Assembly (NCBI GenBank): GCA_020636105.1
Contig: JACJYL010000001.1
Span: 2,542,001 to 2,606,000, forward strand
Source: Lewinellaceae bacterium
GTDB lineage: Bacteria > Bacteroidota > Bacteroidia > Chitinophagales > Saprospiraceae
Reading direction: 5' to 3'
Length of the DNA stretch: 64,000 bases
This document shows, piece after piece, positions 8,494 to 16,734 of the stretch (positions within the stretch are counted from its first letter, which is position 1; the number at the start of each line of letters is the position of its first letter). The notes beneath the pieces are model-generated. The model saw nothing but the letters and a program-made list of their open reading frames with translations, was not told the DNA's origin and searched no databases. Both the position numbers and the translations under genes were made by a program.

Positions 8494-9156
8494 ATGTTGA
8501 AGAAAAACGCATTCCTGATCTTTATACTAGTATTTAGTTCTTGTCATTTTTTTCATCAAAATAAAAAAGTGAAAACAGAATATTTAATAATTGGGGATAG
8601 TTTCATTGCAGGAGGCGGTGCTCATAACAATTCAGGGTGGGCCCAAATGTTTAAAAATAATCATCCAGCCCTCAATGTTGAAATTGCCGGGGTCGGGGGA
8701 GATAACATTTTAAAGGTAAATGAAAGATTATCTGCCCTCCCAAAATCAGCATTTGATGTGGTAATTCTTGGGGTAGGTATTAATGATAGCAGGTACAGAC
8801 CCTCAAAAGACGGCTATGAAGTTTCACTGGAAGATTTTCAAAAGGGATTGGATTCTTTTGCTAAATTCTTTAGACAAAAGAATCCGGATGTCTCTTTGTT
8901 TTTTGTTGGCCTGACCAGGGTTGATGAAACAAAAGCCTCCCCTTATAAACCAGACAAATACTATCTGAATAAAAACATCGAACTATTTAATTCAAAAATT
9001 GAAGAAACCGCTCATTCTATAGGTGTCACCTATATCCAGGTACCAATGTTATACGAAAATTCTGGCAATCTGGCTGACGGACTTCATCCTTCTGACCAGG
9101 GGCACAAAACCCTTTATCGGGTGATTTCCTCCAAGATCAGTGAATTGAAACATTAA
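8494..9156 (+). CDS. SGNH/GDSL-family hydrolase, lipoprotein
   Basis: Likely a lipid-anchored esterase or acyl-hydrolase. The 220-residue protein has a lipoprotein signal peptide ending FSSC with Cys17 as the anchor. All SGNH blocks are present: Ser36 in IIGDSFIAG (block I), the Gly of AGVGGDN (block II), Asn97 in GVGIND (block III), and Asp195/His198 in DGLHPSDQGH (block V). The substrate cannot be read from the sequence; acetylated sugars, phospholipids and arylesters are all used in this family. It stands alone, with no obvious operon partner. Confidence 0.85.
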   Translation: MLKKNAFLIFILVFSSCHFFHQNKKVKTEYLIIGDSFIAGGGAHNNSGWAQMFKNNHPALNVEIAGVGGDNILKVNERLSALPKSAFDVVILGVGINDSRYRPSKDGYEVSLEDFQKGLDSFAKFFRQKNPDVSLFFVGLTRVDETKASPYKPDKYYLNKNIELFNSKIEETAHSIGVTYIQVPMLYENSGNLADGLHPSDQGHKTLYRVISSKISELKH

Positions 9157-9498
9157 CCAAAGTATCTCAAGGGTAGTTTAACAATCATACTTCAGCACAT
9201 TTTTGAGCTATTTCTCATTGACCTTCCCTATTTTTTAGGTGAACGGCCCTCATCAAACGAAAAAAGTGCCTTTCTCAACAAAAACCCCCTCTAAAGCCGC
9301 ATCCAAAAACGAAATTTAAACACGCGCTAAGATTTCAAATGATACGCCTGATCATAAATCCTGAACCAAATAATGAGTTGACGTAATAAAATAGTAGGAT
9401 ATTTTTTATTGACGAAATACTGTAGTGGCTTATTTCTTAGATGTTAAAAGCAGACCGTTTAACTTTATGTGAATCTAATCAATAAAAATTTACTACTC
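9157..9498. other. Intergenic gap upstream of the sorting-domain protein
   Basis: About 340 bp with no supported gene. A TAACTTTATG segment about 35 bp before the next start resembles a Bacteroidota -7 element, but I found no strong operator or RNA structure. Confidence 0.4.
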
Positions 9499-12045
9499 AT
9501 GAAAAAAATCTTACTATTACTCATCGGAGTTGTTTTTTACAACTTGTCTGCCTACTCACAGGGTGACACACCTGTATTGTATTTCGATTTTGACGAAACA
9601 ACGCCAACCTTTAATCCAGGAGGAGCCACCTATTCGGGCGTTTTTGACAACCCGGTAATGGATGCACAAAACGGAAGTAGCCTGGTAGGGAAATGTACTA
9701 CCGGATCCAATACATGGGACGGTATTATATTTAAGTTTGAAAACACGCTGGACCTCAGCCAGGATACAACTTTCACCATGCTGGTTTATCATCCAACGCT
9801 CACAGGAAGCACACGCCTTCAGTTTGACGGCCCAGGTGCTACAACGCTAAAGCTTAATGTTGATTATTCGACTCCGGGAGCCTGGCAACTCCTGACATGG
9901 GTTGTTCCCCAGCAATATGATGATCAATTCACACAGGTGATGCTGGTATTTGCGCATAACCAGGCGGAAGCGGGTCAGGAATGGTATTTTGACGAACTGC
10001 GGGGAACTCCCACCAACCCTGTAGTGGGAGACCATTTATTTTTCGATTTTGAAGGTGATGCTGAAACCAATCCAGTATGGACGGAGAGCAGTGCTTCCTT
10101 CCTTGGAGTCGTTTCCAACCCCATGCCGGATGCCTTAAACTCCAGTGACAGTGTTGGACTGATGACTACCTCGGCAGTAGATTGGGATGGTATAAGATAC
10201 GATTTCAGCCAGCCCATTGACTTATCTGGAGATACCATTTTCACCATGCTTGTATATCATCCGGATTCAACCGGAAGCATCCGTCTCCAGTTTGATGGCG
10301 CAGGCATGTCCTCCCTGAAGCTGAATGTCGATTATTCGACTCCCGGAGCCTGGCAACTCCTGACATGGCGCGTACCTTCTCAATATGATGACCTCATCAC
10401 GAAAGTGCTGCTCGTTTTTGACCACAATAACGGCCAGCCCGGTGGCGCTGATGCCGCGGACGTCGAAGAATGGTATTTTGATGAGCTGCGTGGAGCGGCA
10501 GAAAATGCCCCGCCGGATTTTACGCCTGCCAAAACGTATTTCAGTTCAGAGAATTTAAGAAAAGAATGGGAGGGATTTGATGCCGCCGTTTATGGGGGTA
10601 TCGTTGACAATCCTGCTCCCGATGATGTGTACGATGGTGCCCATGCAGGAAAGGCCTTTACCGGTAACAATGGCTGGTCAGGAATGTACTACGACCTGCC
10701 TGCCCCGATCGATTTTAGCGTAGAACAGACCTTTATGATGTGGGTTTATTCCGATTCCGTAGGTTACGTGCGCGTACAGCTTGAAAACCCGGGTGGAGTC
10801 ACTACCAAGCCTAAATTGTCCGTTTTATACGATACTCCCGGCCAATGGAAAAAGCTGGTATTCACTGAAGCCGACAATGTTGGTGACCCTATGATTACCG
10901 ATACCTATGACCGTGTCATACTCATTTTTGATGATAAGGATACCGATGTCGGAGAAGAATGGTACTTTGACAAACTCCTCGGACCGGACATTTTGGATTT
11001 AGGCCCCTACTACAATTATTTTGATTATGAATCAGAAGAAAAGACTCCAAATATCACAGCTCCTTCCTGGGGAAGTGTTGTATATGGAGGAAAAGTCGCC
11101 AACCCTCATCCTGACGATGTAAATAGTAGCGATAACGTTGGATTGTGGATTTCAGGTAATGTCAACTGGCACTATGCAGAATGGAAACTGGACAGAACCA
11201 TTGATTTTAGCGAAAGTTATACTTTCACTATGAAAGTCTTTAATGCGGATTCAACGGGAAATGCCCGGATTCAACTGGATGATGCCAATGGCCTGAATCT
11301 GAAAATGAGCGTTCCTTACACCACACCTGGACAATGGCAGGAACTCACTTTCAGCCCGTTTGAGGTGATATCAAATTCAACCGGACAAGTTACGGATGAT
11401 TCCTACTTAACGGTCAAGCTTATTTTTGATGATGAAGATGGTGACATTGAAGAATACTGGTATTTTGACGATATGAACGGGCCTGGTTTGACCCCAGTAT
11501 ATTACATCAATACCTTGTTTACCGTTACTTCCCAAACCGGAAGCACCGATTATACTTTAGTAATTGATAACGACGGCAATACCATCCAGCTTTACGATGA
11601 TGGAACCAACGGAGACGTAACTGCCGGAGATAATATCTGGAGTGTTTTTGTGGCGGGACTTCCCGAAGGAGATCACGTTTATGATATTTACGCCGATGGA
11701 ACTTTAATTGAAGGCGGTGATTTTACATTCAATCTGCCGATGACCAATTCAACCGTTGAAGTTCCTTATACACACATTATTATTGCTGTCACTGATCTTT
11801 CAACAACGGACTTTACGATATATCCTAATCCTGCAAAGAACATGCTGAATGTAAGAATGTCCTTACAGGATGAAGCCGAGGTTAATGTTCACGACCTCCT
11901 GGGTAATTTAATAATCAATAAACAAATTGATGGAAGCCGTCAGATATTCAGTTTAAACACCAATGATCTGATACCTGGCATCTATTTCATCAGTGTTAGT
12001 GACCAGAATGGACATTTCACTACCCAGAAGTTTGTAAAACAGTAA
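9499..12045 (+). CDS. Secreted four-repeat protein with type IX secretion sorting domain
   Basis: 848 residues from the ATG at 9499, chosen over the upstream GTG because it begins with a signal peptide (MKKILLLLIGVVFYNLSAYSQ). Four related modules of about 150-165 residues follow (roughly 25-170, 180-340, 350-500 and 505-665). Each starts with a YFDFD/YFSSE-like strand and ends with EWYFDELRG or a close form. They look like galactose-binding-type beta-sandwiches, so a role in carbohydrate binding is inferred. A short domain with the motif DDGTNGDVTAGDNIWSV comes next, then a type IX C-terminal domain (about 765-848, YPNPAKNMLNV to TQKFVKQ). Modules 1 and 2 share near-identical DNA around 9862-9903 and 10327-10368, pointing to recent duplication. 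A strong terminator follows. Confidence 0.8.
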   Translation: MKKILLLLIGVVFYNLSAYSQGDTPVLYFDFDETTPTFNPGGATYSGVFDNPVMDAQNGSSLVGKCTTGSNTWDGIIFKFENTLDLSQDTTFTMLVYHPTLTGSTRLQFDGPGATTLKLNVDYSTPGAWQLLTWVVPQQYDDQFTQVMLVFAHNQAEAGQEWYFDELRGTPTNPVVGDHLFFDFEGDAETNPVWTESSASFLGVVSNPMPDALNSSDSVGLMTTSAVDWDGIRYDFSQPIDLSGDTIFTMLVYHPDSTGSIRLQFDGAGMSSLKLNVDYSTPGAWQLLTWRVPSQYDDLITKVLLVFDHNNGQPGGADAADVEEWYFDELRGAAENAPPDFTPAKTYFSSENLRKEWEGFDAAVYGGIVDNPAPDDVYDGAHAGKAFTGNNGWSGMYYDLPAPIDFSVEQTFMMWVYSDSVGYVRVQLENPGGVTTKPKLSVLYDTPGQWKKLVFTEADNVGDPMITDTYDRVILIFDDKDTDVGEEWYFDKLLGPDILDLGPYYNYFDYESEEKTPNITAPSWGSVVYGGKVANPHPDDVNSSDNVGLWISGNVNWHYAEWKLDRTIDFSESYTFTMKVFNADSTGNARIQLDDANGLNLKMSVPYTTPGQWQELTFSPFEVISNSTGQVTDDSYLTVKLIFDDEDGDIEEYWYFDDMNGPGLTPVYYINTLFTVTSQTGSTDYTLVIDNDGNTIQLYDDGTNGDVTAGDNIWSVFVAGLPEGDHVYDIYADGTLIEGGDFTFNLPMTNSTVEVPYTHIIIAVTDLSTTDFTIYPNPAKNMLNVRMSLQDEAEVNVHDLLGNLIINKQIDGSRQIFSLNTNDLIPGIYFISVSDQNGHFTTQKFVKQ

Positions 12046-12072
12046 ACAATTTTAATATTACGCAAAAGTTGT

Positions 12073-12113
12073 CCCGAATTCTGGCAGAAGCCAGAATTCG
12101 GGATTTTTTTTTT
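12073..12113 (+). terminator. Strong Rho-independent terminator
   Basis: CCCGAATTCTGG and CCAGAATTCGGG form a perfect 12-bp stem with a six-base loop, followed by a run of nine or more T. It closes the sorting-domain gene and lies between convergent genes. Confidence 0.93.
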
Positions 12114-12166
12114 GCTTGTTATAAATAAATGGAAATAAACCGGGCTATCGGGATTTGCATAACAGC

Positions 12167-14260
12167 TTAATGCTCACTTTTTATAAATTTACGCTGACCA
12201 TGAAAGTCAGCCTCCCTGTTTGTAATAAGCAAAACATAAGTACTTGCCGGCAAAGAAGATACAGGTATAAAAAAATCATGCCCTGACCTTTCGAAAGAGC
12301 CGAGCAGCTTACCTTCCATGGTAAAAATCAGACATTCTGATAATCCTTCTACCTGTGAAGGAAGCTCTACATGTAAAGTTTCACTGGCCGGATTGGGGAA
12401 TATTGAAATCTCAGGCTTTGAGTTCTCTGCCATATTTGTATTGGCCGGAGTGGTATTGAATACCAGTTTCGGAGGATGTGCCCCTCCCCCTTCTTTGCTT
12501 TCAAAAACTACCGGATCTCCATAAAAAGCCGAATTCCCCCTGACCACTAAAGTAATATTACGGTTATTCTGACTGAATTGTTTTTCAATAAATTCCTTCA
12601 CTTCCCATGTAAACCACTGGTAACTACTTTCCTGAGGCTCAAAAACCGCCAGTGAACCCGATCCCGGGATAATACAGTTGTTGCCACTGATATTATCTTC
12701 GTTCCAGTAAAAACCACCGAAACCCCAGACCTGAAGTTCCACAGATTCATCGGGTAGTCCATACAACTCCAAGGTGACAGAGCTGAAAACAGGAGGAGCC
12801 TGGTTGAGGTCAAACAGGAGGTAAGTCTGAAAATGTTCCCCCTCCACATTCGAATATTTCACCTTCAGATTTTCGGAATCGACTGCCCCAAAAGGGGTTC
12901 CAATAGTTGCACCATTTCCGATATAGGCATCCTGCTCAGGAATAAATTCATAGGATTCCTGCAAATCTACCAGATCCGTTCGAATGGGTAAACTTGCCGT
13001 CGCCACATGCCCTTTTCCATCACGAACCAGGACATACACCCTGAATTCCCTATCGTTTTCTGATCCGTTGAAAGATAAGGTAGCCGAATTACCGGAAGAA
13101 TAATCAATGATCCCGGGAATACCATCAAAGGTCTCCCCGGAAGCCGGGACAACTCCCTCCTCTCCTGATTCAGGACGGATGATAAACTCATAGCTGAGGT
13201 CGTCACCATCCGGATCTGAAGCCTGCACCTCAAGCACATTTCCCTGGGAGTAATACAAGGTATAACTGCTCTGAAGGGCTTGTCCGCTAAAAGATACGCT
13301 GTTAATTTCAGGAGCGAGATTCACCGCTGAAGTATCTGTCCACATTCGCTGTAGCACATCGACCATCGGGGTGGTTTCCTGCCCCACAAAAAGACCGAAC
13401 CAGGTGAGGGTTCCTTCATTTTTTTCATTCCACAGGAAGGCGTAGCTCCCCAGTATTTTTCCCATATTGGGTAAAATGGCATTTTGGTATCGGTTTTGGA
13501 ATGTACTTGCTTTCTGTGTGCTGTTGGGTTCGATCGGGGCATCCCAAGCGGTATGAGCTGATTCCCAGGGGCCGTTTACCCCCCATTCAGTCATAACGTA
13601 GGGTTTTTCCCAATTAGAATCGTTCAGGTTTACGGCAACCGATGATATTCCTCCATAAGAATTGACTCCAATCAAGTCAAGGTCATTCGCTTTTAATGCG
13701 ATGGTGTTGGCCAGATTCACACTGAGCCCCGCCGTAATGGTCAGCGTGGGGTGGTTGCCATCCAACTCGTGGATCATCATAGAGATATCATTGACGGCAT
13801 CCCAGACTTTGAGATTTGAATACCCGAGATTCACCTCATTGCCAATACCCCATGCCAACAGTGCCGGATGATCTTTATACTGAAGAACGACCTCTTGAAA
13901 AGCTTCCAGTTGGGCAGCCACTGCCGCTTCATTATCATAATTAAATCCGTCGGCTTCATGGCCCACCCACAAACCAAGCATTACCGACAAGCCATGATAA
14001 TAAGCCGAATCCAGCAATTCGCCGGTTATCGAGCCAGCCCCCCAGGTGCGTACGGAGTTTCCTCCCCTGCGGGCAAGTTCCGCAAACCGTTCCGGATTGC
14101 CGGTGCCTGCACCTTTGATCCAATAGGGCTCTCCCCCTCTTAACAACTGAAAAGTACCATCAGGTTCGTTCACAATCTGAACAGGGATCACTTGTGCCGA
14201 TATACCTTTGGATAACAAAAAAAACAAAAACCATGATTTAAAAATCAGACCGTATTTCAT
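12167..14260 (-). CDS. Secreted clan GH-A glycoside hydrolase with CBM96-like and type IX sorting domains
   Basis: Predicted extracellular or surface polysaccharide hydrolase of 697 residues. A signal peptide (ending SKGISAQ) is followed by a TIM-barrel domain of the GH2/GH5-like kind (about 25-315). The acid/base is Glu142 in AWGIGNEV and the nucleophile Glu225 in YVMTEWGVNG. A cadherin/Ig-like stretch (320-430) follows, then a DNRLRE/CBM96-like beta-sandwich (about 440-605, starting EQDAYIGNG) and a type IX sorting domain (about 615-697, FPNPASETLHV to RKFIKSEH). The substrate is not decidable; beta-linked glucans or related polymers are plausible for this clan. It is 10 bp downstream of the GH31 gene on the same strand, so both probably act on one substrate. 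Confidence 0.85.
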   Translation of the reverse strand: MKYGLIFKSWFLFFLLSKGISAQVIPVQIVNEPDGTFQLLRGGEPYWIKGAGTGNPERFAELARRGGNSVRTWGAGSITGELLDSAYYHGLSVMLGLWVGHEADGFNYDNEAAVAAQLEAFQEVVLQYKDHPALLAWGIGNEVNLGYSNLKVWDAVNDISMMIHELDGNHPTLTITAGLSVNLANTIALKANDLDLIGVNSYGGISSVAVNLNDSNWEKPYVMTEWGVNGPWESAHTAWDAPIEPNSTQKASTFQNRYQNAILPNMGKILGSYAFLWNEKNEGTLTWFGLFVGQETTPMVDVLQRMWTDTSAVNLAPEINSVSFSGQALQSSYTLYYSQGNVLEVQASDPDGDDLSYEFIIRPESGEEGVVPASGETFDGIPGIIDYSSGNSATLSFNGSENDREFRVYVLVRDGKGHVATASLPIRTDLVDLQESYEFIPEQDAYIGNGATIGTPFGAVDSENLKVKYSNVEGEHFQTYLLFDLNQAPPVFSSVTLELYGLPDESVELQVWGFGGFYWNEDNISGNNCIIPGSGSLAVFEPQESSYQWFTWEVKEFIEKQFSQNNRNITLVVRGNSAFYGDPVVFESKEGGGAHPPKLVFNTTPANTNMAENSKPEISIFPNPASETLHVELPSQVEGLSECLIFTMEGKLLGSFERSGHDFFIPVSSLPASTYVLLITNREADFHGQRKFIKSEH

Positions 14261-14269
14261 AAAATTATT

Positions 14270-16507
14270 TTAAAAGGATATTTTTAAAGTGACGCGCTTC
14301 GATTTAATCTGTTTGAATTTGAACCGGATCAATTGCTTTTCAGGATCATAAGTCCATTCATTCGTTTTCAAAGCGCCCGGCCTGGTTGTTTTTTTCATTT
14401 TTTTGCCATTCAACATCATTTTTTTAGGATTCCCGGAAAGATGAACAAACAATTCGTAATAACGCTCTGTTGTCATTCCCTTGTAGGTGCCATGCACCGG
14501 ATCAATACCGAATTCCAGGATGTTGCCCTTTTTCCAAAGGTGAAAACCAGTAGTGGCATAAACGCCCTCCTTGTAATCATTACTTCTGCCGTCGTCTTCG
14601 ATCAGGTTGAATGAAGTCTCATGATCTGTGGGATACAGATGCAGGTCAAGCGTGTCATTGGTTCCCGATTCGATAGCTCTCGAATATTTTCTAAAAGGGA
14701 TGATACTGCCCGCCCTGACAAACATGGGTAATTTATCCAGCGGGGCTTTAACCGTCGCCTCCTTACCTCCTGAAAAAATCTGTTCATTTTCAAAATCTAT
14801 CCATTCTCCTTCAGGTAAATATAAGGTCCTTTCCCGGGCGCCCGGCTCAAACACCGGGGCAATAAGCAAGGCATCTCCCAGCATAAACTGGTGTTGGTGA
14901 ACGCCATCTCCCCTGATCATTTTCTCACCGCTCAGCCTCGTCTGAAAAGCATAAGTGTAGCTGTAGGGGAACAACCTCATCCTGAGATGTGTATATTTCC
15001 TGAAAATATCCTGGGTGGCCGGAGCATAACCATAAGGATGATTGCGGGACTTGTTCTTGGCGGTTGAAAATATAGTCATGATGCTGTTCATGGCCGAAAA
15101 CTGGATCCAGCGGGAATAGAGTTCATCACTTTGCTCCTCGCTCCCGAAATAGTCGTAACCGCCTGCATCGTGGGTAAGAAACGGGACCTGGTAAGTAGTT
15201 CGGTTGGGATCGGCTACCATTTCAATATTTTCCTTGTATCCTCCCATGGCATATCTGCTCAAATCGGGGTAATCAGGCTGGTTCCAGGTAATCTTGGCAT
15301 CACCCGTCCAGTTGGTGGGGTAAAGTTTGAAACGCTCATCATAAATTGATGACAAATGGGCCAGGATAAAACCTCTTCCTTCATTTTCCTTTCCGAATTC
15401 CTGGATGGCCGTAAACGCCGCTTTACAGAAATCAGGGTCAGAGGAGCTATCCAGTTTGAGAAAATCAAGCCCTTTATCGAAAAAGGGTTTCAATTTACTT
15501 TTCCATAAGTCGGCCGTTTCTTGTTTTTCGAAATTTATTTTTCCTGTTATCGTATATCGATCCGCATTGTGCCAGCCATTTCTGTTGGTATAAATACTAC
15601 TAAAATGATTCCCTATGTTAAATTCTTTGAATACCTCCTCATTACCTTCCTGATTAATCAGGTTCCATATCCATATTCCTGATTTTATATTCTTGTCCTG
15701 CATCGTAGTCCACATTTGGCCCACATCAGGAAAAGCAAGGGTATCTCCTACAAAATCAACGTAACCTTTGGGACCTTTCCCATTATTGAAATCCCAAAAA
15801 TAAGAATCGATCCAATAAGCATCTATGGGGTAATCTCCATTGATCAGTGTGTCAATTACCTGGAGCGTTTGTTCCTGATTCGTATACCCTCCGTATAAAA
15901 CACCGAATGCCCAGGCTGGAGGCAGGACAATTTCAACGGGATCCACCGGTTTTTCCTGGTACAGCGTTTCGAGAGGACCAGTGCCTTTGGGTCGTTCCTT
16001 TCCTTCCAGGCTAAGCATTAACTTATCGACATACAACCAGCTATTTTCTAAAAGCCTGATATTTAAAGTGTACATACCGGCTTTAGAAACCTCCAAAACC
16101 ACGGGCTCCCCTGCCACACCTGTCCAGGAAGTCGCAAAAACACGGGGCCCTTCAAAAAATTGTTCCTGCCAACCTTGGGCATCTTCAGCAGAGAACCTTA
16201 TCTCTATCTGATTACGGGCTTTTGAACTCCTCTTTTCCTTACTGCCCAGTAAATAAAAATGATATTTGCCGGGAGTGGTAAAAAATACCCGGTACTCAAG
16301 GAAGCCACTATTAGTATCCATTTTTGAGGGGATTTTCATCCCATTACTGGTATAATAAAAGGTTTCTTCCCAGGATTCCACATTATAAAAATGTTCTGCT
16401 TCTACCGATACAACGCCGTTGCGTTCTTCGTGGATAAATTTTACATTATCTGCTCCAAAAGATTTTCCTGCCAGGAAAAATAAAAAAATGATCAATTTAA
16501 ATTTCAT
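14270..16507 (-). CDS. GH31-family alpha-glycosidase with N-terminal CBM35-like domain
   Basis: Retaining alpha-glycosidase (alpha-glucosidase or alpha-xylosidase type), probably periplasmic or surface. The start at 16507 (MKFKLIIFLFFLAGKSFG) gives a clean signal peptide and 745 residues; the open frame extends 19 codons further upstream without family support. An N-terminal domain (about 25-170, GVVSVEAEHFYNVESW) resembles CBM35 or the sugar-binding domain of GH115 proteins. The GH31 barrel spans about 195-520: Asp353 in DFLKLDSSSD is the nucleophile, Asp403 in WTGDAKITW the likely acid/base, and HDAGGYDYFG is typical. A C-terminal beta-domain and DUF5110-like tail follow. Substrate specificity cannot be told. 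It is transcribed together with the GH-A gene downstream. Confidence 0.9.
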   Translation of the reverse strand: MKFKLIIFLFFLAGKSFGADNVKFIHEERNGVVSVEAEHFYNVESWEETFYYTSNGMKIPSKMDTNSGFLEYRVFFTTPGKYHFYLLGSKEKRSSKARNQIEIRFSAEDAQGWQEQFFEGPRVFATSWTGVAGEPVVLEVSKAGMYTLNIRLLENSWLYVDKLMLSLEGKERPKGTGPLETLYQEKPVDPVEIVLPPAWAFGVLYGGYTNQEQTLQVIDTLINGDYPIDAYWIDSYFWDFNNGKGPKGYVDFVGDTLAFPDVGQMWTTMQDKNIKSGIWIWNLINQEGNEEVFKEFNIGNHFSSIYTNRNGWHNADRYTITGKINFEKQETADLWKSKLKPFFDKGLDFLKLDSSSDPDFCKAAFTAIQEFGKENEGRGFILAHLSSIYDERFKLYPTNWTGDAKITWNQPDYPDLSRYAMGGYKENIEMVADPNRTTYQVPFLTHDAGGYDYFGSEEQSDELYSRWIQFSAMNSIMTIFSTAKNKSRNHPYGYAPATQDIFRKYTHLRMRLFPYSYTYAFQTRLSGEKMIRGDGVHQHQFMLGDALLIAPVFEPGARERTLYLPEGEWIDFENEQIFSGGKEATVKAPLDKLPMFVRAGSIIPFRKYSRAIESGTNDTLDLHLYPTDHETSFNLIEDDGRSNDYKEGVYATTGFHLWKKGNILEFGIDPVHGTYKGMTTERYYELFVHLSGNPKKMMLNGKKMKKTTRPGALKTNEWTYDPEKQLIRFKFKQIKSKRVTLKISF

Positions 16508-16576
16508 CTGAAAATGATTGTTGGTTAGACAAAAAATAGAATCTCTAAGGTATGGAATCGTCAAAACCCAACCAAG

Positions 16577-16654
16577 CTCCTGGTTACGCCTTAATTACTT
16601 AACATCAGAAAAGAACTACTAGATTGTTACGTCATTATATGATGTAACCAGGAG
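16577..16654. promoter_or_regulatory. Inverted repeat upstream of the GH31 gene
   Basis: CTCCTGGTTAC (16577-16587) is matched perfectly by GTAACCAGGAG (16644-16654). Inside lies a second near-palindrome, TTACGTCATTATATGATGTAA, with one mismatch. Its position between the regulator gene and GH31 fits an operator or transcript hairpin; the binding protein is unknown. Confidence 0.45.
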
Positions 16655-16734
16655 GCTAATTATCAAAAAAAAAATCAGGCTATGGAAACCAAACGGTTGC
16701 CCGGAGAGGTCAAATTTTCAGCTTTAGAGGAGGA

